A stretch of 5,612 nt of DNA, taken from NCBI GenBank assembly GCA_964569185.1, contig CAZMTP010000066.1:1-5612 (forward strand). The letters run 5' to 3'. Position numbers and translations under genes: made by a program. The notes beneath the pieces are model-generated. The model was not told the origin of the DNA, did not search any database, and was given only the letters and a program-made list of their open reading frames with translations. This DNA is from DATIJP01 sp964569185 (lineage in GTDB: Bacteria > Chlamydiota > Chlamydiia > Chlamydiales > Rhabdochlamydiaceae). Position 1 is the stretch's first letter. The number at the start of each line of letters is the position of its first letter. Of the stretch, positions 1 through 5,076 are shown piece by piece.

Positions 1-2
1 AA

Positions 3-1040
3 GAATTTCGAGATTTCTACTTTAAAATCGCACGTCCATTCTTTAGACATCGAAATCGTGTGGATAGAAATCACAGCGTTCGAAATGGAAAAATCAAAAA
101 TGGTCCAAATGAAACTCTCGTAAAAGCTCAAGCGCAAGACTTTATCGATACTACACAAGCAGGATTTAAAAGAACGCAAAAAGCATTATTTGCCCATTCT
201 ATTTTAAGTACTGATGCAGCTGATGTTTCTCGACGCGATGATCTTTTACAGCGTTATACTTTTTGCCATTTAATGCATAAACAATTAGTCAATCAACTTG
301 ATGCAAAGATAAATGAAAAAAAACAGCGCAGTTATTTAACTCCACAAGAGAGAGAAGTCATTGACAAAGAGAAATTGAAGGTTGAAATTAATGCACTGGA
401 GTCAATGAAAGATGAATTAGAGAAAATGGACTATTTTGCCCCTTCGCTGGTCTTGTGCCACTATCCTAAGACCACACTTCTAGTACAAGAAGAGATTTAT
501 CAAGAAGAATTGGATAAACGACAAGAAATTGAGCAAAGTAAACGGGATGTGGAAGGAAGATTGAGAAACACACAAGAATTTAATCTTGCCAATAGCAAAA
601 TAAAAAAAGACAATCCCGCCCAGCATGCAGAAGAAGAGCGTTATATTCGCGAGAACTGCTTAGGATTATTTAATTTGACCTTTACAAGTCAATTAGCGAA
701 TGCACGAAAAGATAATGGAAAGCTGCAGAAGTCTACAATTGAAAATATCTTTGTTCGTGATGCAATCCTTTATAATCCTGGCCTTTATACAGGTGATGGA
801 TTTAAACATTATTTCACATATAAGGTGGATCAAGAATTTAGACCTGAAGTTGAAAAAATGATCGAAGCAGCCGCAAGACATTTAAATGATGTCGTCACAG
901 ACTTTTCAAAGCCTGAATTAGGCGATATTCAGCCAGTCGTTAATCTAAGCATGCAAAATTCAGCAAGAGATTATCTAGTAGCTCGCGCAGAAATGGAACA
1001 GAGAATAGAGAATTTCGTTGATAGTTGGGATATTCTCTAA
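3..1040 (+). CDS. Unrecognised charged, helix-rich protein, 5'-partial at window edge
   Basis: I do not recognise this protein family. The frame is open from nt 3 to a TAA at 1038-1040. A GTG at 60 could serve as a start, but the upstream codons are also open and read as sensible protein (for example FKIARPFFRHRNR). The first in-frame ATG is only at nt 273 and no Shine-Dalgarno site precedes either, so the true start most likely lies left of the window. The visible 345 residues are hydrophilic and rich in Lys, Glu, Gln and Asn. Two strongly charged stretches (about nt 290-450 and 490-660) look alpha-helical, possibly coiled-coil. The last third is more mixed, with aromatic clusters such as NPGLYTGDGFKHYFTY near nt 775-855. 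There is no membrane segment and no enzyme motif in the visible part. It is convergent with clpX and overlaps it at the stop codons. Base composition looks more AT-rich than the clp genes. Being a real gene is well supported by length; function is unknown. Confidence 0.75.
   Translation, partial: EFRDFYFKIARPFFRHRNRVDRNHSVRNGKIKNGPNETLVKAQAQDFIDTTQAGFKRTQKALFAHSILSTDAADVSRRDDLLQRYTFCHLMHKQLVNQLDAKINEKKQRSYLTPQEREVIDKEKLKVEINALESMKDELEKMDYFAPSLVLCHYPKTTLLVQEEIYQEELDKRQEIEQSKRDVEGRLRNTQEFNLANSKIKKDNPAQHAEEERYIRENCLGLFNLTFTSQLANARKDNGKLQKSTIENIFVRDAILYNPGLYTGDGFKHYFTYKVDQEFRPEVEKMIEAAARHLNDVVTDFSKPELGDIQPVVNLSMQNSARDYLVARAEMEQRIENFVDSWDIL
1000..1038. repeat. Inverted repeat at convergent gene ends (possible weak bidirectional terminator)
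   Basis: AGAGAATA at 1000-1007 is perfectly complementary to TATTCTCT at 1031-1038, with a 23-nt loop. A second copy, AGAGAAT at 1007-1013, can pair with the same right arm (1032-1038) using a shorter loop. The arm ends exactly at the overlapping stop codons of the left gene and clpX. The stem is AU-rich and lacks a clean U-tract, so it is at best a weak terminator for the + strand gene; no better terminator is visible between the two convergent genes. Seen in sequence; function inferred. Confidence 0.3.
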
Positions 1041-2254
1041 CTTTTCTTCAAGATAGGCGCCATTCCCTTTGTAATACAGTCTTTTTCGACAATGACCTCT
1101 TTGATCTCAGGATTAGAGGGGACATCGTACATTGTCTCTAATAAAGTACCCTCTACAATCATACGCAAGGCCCTTGCCCCAGTGCCTGTATCTTTCGCCT
1201 TTTCTGCAATGGCGCGCAAGGCATCGTCTGTAAAATGAAGCTTGACCTGCTCTTCCGTAAAAAGCTGCTTATATTGCTTAATGATGGCATTTTTTGGCTC
1301 GACTAGGATATTGACCAGATCATCGACGGTCAGCTCATTACAGTTGGCGATGCTATTGAAGCGGCCCACAAATTCAGGGATCATGCCAAATTCGACTAAA
1401 TCTTCTGGTTCTACTTTTGAAAGAAGGTAATTCGACTCTTGCAGGTCGATGGTGGTGGCCTGTGAAAGATCAAAGCCGATCGTACTTTTTCCCAGTCGTT
1501 TGGCCACAATGCGCTCTAAATTGACAAAGGCCCCGCCTACAATAAAGAGGATGTTTTGGGTATTGACTTTGATATATTCCTGATTGGGATGCTTTCTACC
1601 CCCCTTTGGAGGCACATTAGCGATCGTTCCTTCGACGATTTTAAGTAAGGCTTGCTGGACCCCTTCTCCAGACACATCGCGCGTAATAGAGACGTTTCCT
1701 GTGGTTTTACGGATTTTATCGATTTCATCCACATAGATGATCCCCATTTCTGCTCGTGCAATGTCATAATTGGCAGCTTGGACCAGGCGCAGGATGATGT
1801 TTTCCACATCCTCTCCCACGTAGCCGGCTTCGGTGAGAGTGGTCGCATCGGCAATGGCAAAGGGAACGTCAATGGTCTGGGCCAAAGTGCGGGCAATGAG
1901 CGTCTTTCCAGAACCTGTGGGCCCAAGCAGCAGCACATTGGATTTGCCATATTCTACTTCGCCTTTTTCTCTTTGGAGAGAGCGGATCCGTTTGTAGTGG
2001 TTATAGACAGCCACACACACAGTTTTTTTGGCTTTTTCTTGGCCGATCACGTATTCGTCAAGAGCCTCTTTGAGTTCTTTTGGCTTTAATATTTTAAGTT
2101 CATGATGGACAGGCTTTTTATCGATAATGTCCATGCATAAGTGGATGCATTTATCGCAAATGTAGCATTCTGGACCTGAAATCAATTTCTCGACATCTTC
2201 TTCGGTACGGCCGCAAAATGAGCAGGTAGGGATCTGTTTGTCTTTTTTACTCAT
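1037..2254 (-). CDS. clpX: ClpX, AAA+ unfoldase subunit of the ClpXP protease
   Basis: This is the ATP-driven unfoldase that recognises tagged or damaged proteins and threads them into ClpP; it acts as a cytosolic hexamer. At 405 residues it has normal family length and every diagnostic element: an N-terminal four-Cys zinc-binding domain (C11, C14, C33, C36), Walker A GPTGSGKT (111-118), pore-1 loop GYVG (144-147), Walker B ending VDE (175-177), pore-2 RKH (220-222), the ClpP-docking IGF loop (259-261), the arginine finger R298 in EFVGR, and the sensor-2 Arg R361 in GTGAR. The GGAFVNL stretch after sensor 1 resembles the chlamydial ClpX proteins as I remember them. The ATG at 2252-2254 lies 4 nt after the clpP TAA, with no good Shine-Dalgarno at normal spacing (an AGGA sits about 20 nt upstream inside clpP), so translational coupling to clpP is likely. 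The TAG stop overlaps the stop of the convergent gene on the other strand. Confidence 0.98.
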   Translation of the reverse strand: MSKKDKQIPTCSFCGRTEEDVEKLISGPECYICDKCIHLCMDIIDKKPVHHELKILKPKELKEALDEYVIGQEKAKKTVCVAVYNHYKRIRSLQREKGEVEYGKSNVLLLGPTGSGKTLIARTLAQTIDVPFAIADATTLTEAGYVGEDVENIILRLVQAANYDIARAEMGIIYVDEIDKIRKTTGNVSITRDVSGEGVQQALLKIVEGTIANVPPKGGRKHPNQEYIKVNTQNILFIVGGAFVNLERIVAKRLGKSTIGFDLSQATTIDLQESNYLLSKVEPEDLVEFGMIPEFVGRFNSIANCNELTVDDLVNILVEPKNAIIKQYKQLFTEEQVKLHFTDDALRAIAEKAKDTGTGARALRMIVEGTLLETMYDVPSNPEIKEVIVEKDCITKGMAPILKKS

Positions 2255-2258
2255 TTTT

Positions 2259-2876
2259 TTAAGCGGCTTTTATTTCCTGGGGAACTTTCGAGGCGACTTT
2301 ATCGATAATGCCATATTGGATCGCTTTGAGGGGATCCATATAGAAATCTCTTTCAGAATCTTCCATAATTTTCTCTAATGGCTGGCCTGATTTTTCGGCC
2401 ATGATGCGGCCACAGATCATTTTAAGTTCTAAAAGTTCATTTGCTTGAAGTTCGATATCTTTGGAGGTTCCCATCAATCCGCCGGTGGGCTGGTGAATCA
2501 TGATCCGGCTGTTGGGGAGGGCATATCTTTTCCCTTTAGTGCCTGCCATTAAGATCAGAGCGCCCATAGAGGCTGCCATTCCTAAACAGTAGGTGTTGAT
2601 CTCATAACTCATGAACTGCATCGTGTCATAAATCGCAAGCCCAGAAGTGATGTAGCCGCCAGGGGAGTTGACGTAGATATTAACATCTTTTTTGGGATCT
2701 TCGGCTCTTAAGAAAAGAAGCTGCGCAATCACCGTGTTGGCAACGGCATCATTAATTTCTGTGCCAATAAATACGATGCGGTCTTTGAGGAGACGGGAAT
2801 AGATGTCCATGGCGCGCTCGCCACGGCCCGTATCTTCAATAATATAAGGGATTGTATAACTCATTCTCTCTTTCAT
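2259..2876 (-). CDS. clpP: ClpP, ATP-dependent Clp protease proteolytic subunit (ClpP2-like)
   Basis: This is the serine peptidase subunit that stacks as heptameric rings and degrades substrates delivered by ClpX. The catalytic triad is intact and correctly spaced: S103 in the AASMGA motif, H128 in IMIHQP and D177 in SERDFYM. The oxyanion-loop signature NSPGGYITSG is at 70-79, and the processing-region/N-terminal motif EDTGRGERAMDIYSRLLKDR lies near residues 14-33. Length (205 aa) is typical. Chlamydiota usually carry two clpP genes; the one linked to tig and clpX is called ClpP2, and this sequence fits that copy. The start is ambiguous. ATG 2876 has an AAGGA 11 nt upstream, whereas Met5 (ATG at 2862-2864, giving MSYTIPY) is preceded by GAGAG at short spacing and fits the N-terminus of C. 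trachomatis ClpP2, as I recall it, better. Operon position: 61 nt after tig, 4 nt before clpX. Confidence 0.97.
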   Translation of the reverse strand: MKERMSYTIPYIIEDTGRGERAMDIYSRLLKDRIVFIGTEINDAVANTVIAQLLFLRAEDPKKDVNIYVNSPGGYITSGLAIYDTMQFMSYEINTYCLGMAASMGALILMAGTKGKRYALPNSRIMIHQPTGGLMGTSKDIELQANELLELKMICGRIMAEKSGQPLEKIMEDSERDFYMDPLKAIQYGIIDKVASKVPQEIKAA

Positions 2877-2901
2877 AGTCTCTTGATTCCTTTAGTTCTT
2901 C

Positions 2902-2931
2902 ACTTTAACGTATTGTTTCCAGATTTGTCAT
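2902..2931 (-). promoter_or_regulatory. Weak candidate promoter for clpP-clpX
   Basis: In the 61-nt gap between tig and clpP, ATGACA (complement of 2926-2931, five of six matches to the -35 consensus) is followed after 18 bp by TAAAGT (complement of 2902-2907, four of six matches to the -10). Initiation would fall about 20 nt before the first clpP ATG. It could allow clpPX expression independent of tig, but such matches arise easily by chance in AT-rich spacers. Confidence 0.22.
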
Positions 2932-2937
2932 ATAAGT

Positions 2938-4275
2938 TCAAGAAGCAACTATGGCTGCTTGGGCTGCTTGTTGGATCACCCAATCTTCTGCTTTTTCTAG
3001 AACGACACGCGAGAAGGCCTCTGCCTGTTTGACGTCAGGCTCATTGGGGTCATGCATAGGGGCGCCTGGTTTCAAGAGAGCCTCTAATGGGTCTGTGATA
3101 GGTGCAGGAACATCTTTGTCTGTAATATTGATCTGCGCCTCTTGGACAATTTTTCGACAAAGATAGAAGATCCGCACCGCTTTTTCTGCTTGCGACATGA
3201 CCGATGTCACAAATTGACGCCGCTCATGTTCGGGCATCGCATTCCAATTTTTGATGAATTGGGGATCTTTTGAAATCTGTTGCATGCGGAATTGTGTTTC
3301 GCGCTCGATTACGCTACGGGGGATTTCAAAAGGATGCGCTGTAAGGAGGAAATCAGTGACCTGTTCGCGCTGTTTTTCACGCACATGTTCATCGGCTTGT
3401 TTATTCAATAAGTGGCCAATGCGCTCGCGCATCTGTTCTATGCTATCAGTGCCGAGTTGTTTCAAAAAGACATCGTCTATGGGGGGCAGAGAGGCTGTTT
3501 CTATCACCTTAATATAGACGCGTACTTTTTTAGGTTTAAACGCTTCTTTTTCTTCTGGTTTTAAATCTTCATCGGGCACGCTGACCCCTTCCACAGAATC
3601 GCCCACTTTTTTATGCAACACCAGATCTTTCATCCATTTGGCCATAGAGTGGTCTTTCACTTCAAAACGGGTATCGGTAAATAGCCTTTGATGGGGCATT
3701 TCATCGATCACATCCACATCGAGTATGACAAAATCGCCTTCTTGAATGGGCCGATCAGTCACATGTTCCCACTTTGCAAAAAAGAGACGGGTTTGGCGGA
3801 TTGTTTCTTCGATTTTTTCCTCATTGACTTCGGGTCTATCGATCGGTTTCAATTGCAATTTTTTCGGATCGACAGTTGGGACGATAGGCACTGTTTCAAA
3901 ACTGAGTGTTAATTTAGCTCCGTCTTTAGAGTGCTGATGCATTTTATAAGAAATAGTGGAATCGCGACGAAGGAGAGGGATTTTGGCTAAGCGATCGCAC
4001 TCTTTGAAGCAGGCATCGGCGATCAGATCTTGCCATTTTTTATCGATTTCATAGCCATGACGTTTGAGGACCACATCTTCAGGAGCTTTTCCTTTGCGGA
4101 AACCGGGAAACGAAACCTCTTTTCCTACAATGCGGACAGCTTGACCATGAGTCTGTTTTAGAATAGGGGTAAAAACTTGAACTTCATATTCGACCACGCT
4201 ATTGGGTTTATGGTGCACAGTGAATTGAACCTGCTCGTTTTTGTATTCTTGCTCTTTTTTTGCCGCTGCGGACAT
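2938..4275 (-). CDS. tig: Trigger factor, ribosome-associated chaperone
   Basis: Trigger factor binds ribosomal protein L23 at the exit tunnel and shields nascent chains. The 445-residue product has the family's three-part layout and near-usual length. An N-terminal ribosome-binding domain carries the signature GFRKGKAP (58-65). An FKBP-type prolyl-isomerase-like domain spans roughly 178-258, beginning EGDFVILDVDV. A helical C-terminal chaperone domain covers about 265-440, rich in Gln, Arg and Glu. The FKBP region looks degenerate: the usual glycine-rich segment around the active-site aromatic (M-I-P-G-F in E. coli) is replaced by SMAKWMKD (210-217), keeping one aromatic (W214) but losing the glycines. 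Isomerase activity is therefore doubtful, while the chaperone role should persist. The ATG at 4273-4275 has AGAGG 8 nt upstream. It starts 27 nt after a tRNA-Gly on the same strand and is followed by clpP and clpX, a typical nascent-chain quality-control cluster. Confidence 0.96.
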   Translation of the reverse strand: MSAAAKKEQEYKNEQVQFTVHHKPNSVVEYEVQVFTPILKQTHGQAVRIVGKEVSFPGFRKGKAPEDVVLKRHGYEIDKKWQDLIADACFKECDRLAKIPLLRRDSTISYKMHQHSKDGAKLTLSFETVPIVPTVDPKKLQLKPIDRPEVNEEKIEETIRQTRLFFAKWEHVTDRPIQEGDFVILDVDVIDEMPHQRLFTDTRFEVKDHSMAKWMKDLVLHKKVGDSVEGVSVPDEDLKPEEKEAFKPKKVRVYIKVIETASLPPIDDVFLKQLGTDSIEQMRERIGHLLNKQADEHVREKQREQVTDFLLTAHPFEIPRSVIERETQFRMQQISKDPQFIKNWNAMPEHERRQFVTSVMSQAEKAVRIFYLCRKIVQEAQINITDKDVPAPITDPLEALLKPGAPMHDPNEPDVKQAEAFSRVVLEKAEDWVIQQAAQAAIVAS

Positions 4276-4283
4276 GTAAAATA

Positions 4284-4288
4284 CCTCT
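4284..4288 (-). promoter_or_regulatory. Ribosome binding site of tig
   Basis: AGAGG on the minus strand lies 8 nt before the tig ATG, within the 27-nt spacer separating the tRNA 3' end from the gene. It supports the ATG at 4275 as the true start and implies that tig is translated from an RNA trimmed at, or extending through, the tRNA. Confidence 0.6.
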
Positions 4289-4302
4289 TAAATGTATCAG
4301 AA

Positions 4303-4374
4303 AGCGGGCGATGAGGTTCGAACTCACGACCCTCACGTTGGCAACGTGATGCTCTACCACTGAGCTACGCCCGC
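4303..4374 (-). tRNA. tRNA-Gly (anticodon GCC)
   Basis: The minus strand folds into a complete cloverleaf of 72 nt including the discriminator base. The acceptor arms GCGGGCG and CGCCCGC pair perfectly. The D-stem is GCTC/GAGC with loop AGTGGTA. The anticodon stem TCACG/CGTGA encloses TTGCCAA, giving anticodon GCC, which reads GGC/GGU glycine codons. The variable loop is GGGTC. The T-arm GTGAG-TTCGAAC-CTCAT has the standard TTCGAAC loop and one G-U wobble pair. The discriminator is U, as usual for bacterial tRNA-Gly. CCA is not encoded (the next bases are TTC), so it must be added by nucleotidyltransferase. It lies directly upstream of tig on the same strand, with no terminator between. Confidence 0.97.
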
Positions 4375-4384
4375 AAACAGAAAA

Positions 4385-4413
4385 AGCATAGCGCATGGTG
4401 CACTTTTCGTCAT
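4385..4413 (-). promoter_or_regulatory. Candidate promoter for tRNA-Gly and the tig-clpP-clpX operon
   Basis: On the minus strand, ATGACG (complement of 4408-4413, four of six -35 matches) is separated by exactly 17 bp from TATGCT (complement of 4385-4390, four of six -10 matches). Initiation about 7 nt downstream would fall a few bases before the 5' end of the tRNA, the usual arrangement for a tRNA promoter. It lies in the short spacer after the stop codon of the upstream small gene. Confidence 0.5.
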
Positions 4414-4423
4414 GTGTAAAAAT

Positions 4424-4876
4424 TTATTTCGATGAATAGGTAGAGGTATTTGAAGTTGTGGAGCTCGCTGTTGTAGTTTTGTTTCTGGTTCTAAGAGGAT
4501 TTGTCACACGGGCGGTACTGAATCGACGGGTAGGCATGTGGCTTTCTGCCGGTCTTATTTGTATGCAGGGGCGTGAAAATGAGCGGTGCTCTATTTGTGA
4601 TTTTTTTTCTTCATTAGATGGCTTATTTCTTGCACAATCTTTAAGTATTTCTTTAACAACAGTGCTAATTGAATTTAAGTATACGAGTGGTAGTCTCCAC
4701 CAACAGGTATTAAAACTAACTAGTAAGTTCTCTAGTTTATCTAGTTCCTTTAAAGATTGTTCTGCAAAAAAATTAGCTATGAGTTCATTGATTTCTCTAG
4801 GTAATTGAAACCCTTCTCTGGGATGAGTTTCAAGATATGCAAACAACGTGGATTCATTTGGGAAACGGATAGCCAT
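4424..4876 (-). CDS. Small orphan protein with F-box-like N-terminal half and Ser/Thr-rich basic tail
   Basis: I do not recognise a named family. The gene is supported by an AGGAGG site 4 nt before its ATG and an open frame of 150 codons ending in TAA. Residues 25-62 read like an F-box: LPREI at 25-29, hydrophobic positions I33, F36 and F37, then L42, L45, L48, L51 and L52, with a terminal tryptophan pair W59-W60 followed by RLPLVYL. F-box proteins are eukaryotic SCF-ubiquitin-ligase adaptors, and amoeba-associated chlamydiae are known to encode many as host-directed effectors; the assignment here rests on pattern only. From about residue 83 the protein becomes hydrophilic and basic, and from residue 130 to the end it is nearly all Thr, Ser, Asn and Lys, so likely disordered. 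No signal peptide or membrane segment is seen. It sits between the helicase and the tRNA, where I recall no gene in Chlamydia, suggesting a lineage-specific insertion. Confidence 0.6.
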   Translation of the reverse strand: MAIRFPNESTLFAYLETHPREGFQLPREINELIANFFAEQSLKELDKLENLLVSFNTCWWRLPLVYLNSISTVVKEILKDCARNKPSNEEKKSQIEHRSFSRPCIQIRPAESHMPTRRFSTARVTNPLRTRNKTTTASSTTSNTSTYSSK

Positions 4877-4880
4877 GACA

Positions 4881-4886
4881 CCTCCT
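4881..4886 (-). promoter_or_regulatory. Perfect Shine-Dalgarno of the small orphan gene
   Basis: AGGAGG on the minus strand, followed by TGTC and then ATG. It is the strongest ribosome-binding site in the window and is the main evidence that the 150-codon frame is a translated gene beginning at 4876. Confidence 0.7.
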
Positions 4887-4903
4887 CGAATTTAGTATTA
4901 AAT

Positions 4904-4932
4904 ATTTTAATTTTTTTCAGATTTTTTGTAAT
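4904..4932 (-). promoter_or_regulatory. Candidate promoter of the small orphan gene
   Basis: On the minus strand, ATTACA (complement of 4927-4932, four of six -35 matches) is followed after 17 bp by TAAAAT (complement of 4904-4909, five of six -10 matches). The predicted transcript would begin near 4897, about 20 nt before the ATG. The surrounding DNA is very AT-rich, so chance matches are likely. The -35 box lies inside the loop and arm of an inverted repeat at 4919-4946. Confidence 0.35.
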
Positions 4933-4946
4933 GAACAAAAAAATCT
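4919..4946. repeat. Near-perfect inverted repeat in the divergent intergenic region
   Basis: AGATTTTTTG (4919-4928) and CAAAAAAATCT (4936-4946) are complementary over 10 bp with a single extra A in the right arm and a 7-nt loop (TAATGAA). It sits between the divergent small gene and helicase gene and overlaps the -35 of the candidate leftward promoter. It could be a regulator binding site or a chance structure of A/T runs; it lacks the GC-rich stem of a normal terminator. Confidence 0.4.
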
Positions 4947-5041
4947 CAATTTTTATCGTCGACTTTTTTCTGGATAAATTATTTTCTCAGGGGCAAGAAA
5001 TTTTTTGTTGCGGGTTGTGGTGGAAATATGTAAAAGGTAAT

Positions 5042-5070
5042 AGGAGCAGATGATTCCTACAATGGCGTAA
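5042..5070 (+). promoter_or_regulatory. Shine-Dalgarno plus six-codon leader ORF before the helicase gene
   Basis: AGGAG (5042-5046) is followed 3 nt later by ATG (5050) opening a mini-ORF, MIPTMA, which stops at TAA 5068-5070. The mini-ORF is in the same frame as the helicase gene, whose ATG comes 6 nt after that stop. The helicase ATG itself has no ribosome-binding site at normal distance. This suggests reinitiation after a leader peptide, or a start-region mutation. An internal ATG at 5062 gives a two-codon ORF with a longer 15-nt spacing from the same site. Confidence 0.35.
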
Positions 5071-5076
5071 CATAAT

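Noticed and set aside
60..62. GTG as the start of the left-hand gene
   Set aside because: The frame remains open upstream to the window edge with normal-looking residues and there is no Shine-Dalgarno before the GTG, so the gene most likely begins outside the window.
1537..1950. 137-codon minus-strand frame within clpX
   Set aside because: It is an alternative frame of clpX on the same strand; the clpX frame carries all the conserved motifs.
1652..2089. 145-codon open frame on the + strand opposite clpX
   Set aside because: It is the antisense shadow of the highly conserved ClpX AAA+ core; there is no ribosome-binding site and no plausible protein motif.
4208..4396. 62-codon minus-strand frame spanning the tRNA and the tig start
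   Set aside because: It reads through a complete tRNA-Gly cloverleaf, so it is a chance frame across RNA-gene sequence.
4458..4808. 116-codon + strand frame opposite the small orphan gene
   Set aside because: The start lacks a ribosome-binding site, whereas the opposite strand has a perfect AGGAGG and a convincing start; it was judged a shadow.
4947..5040. Rightward promoter for the helicase gene
   Set aside because: Several pairs were tried (for example TTGTTG with TATGTA at 16 bp), but the -10 matches were only three of six, too weak to report.
4805..5053. 82-codon + strand frame in the divergent spacer
   Set aside because: It overlaps the start of the orphan gene on the opposite strand, has no ribosome-binding site and reads as AT-rich DNA translated into Phe/Ile/Lys runs.
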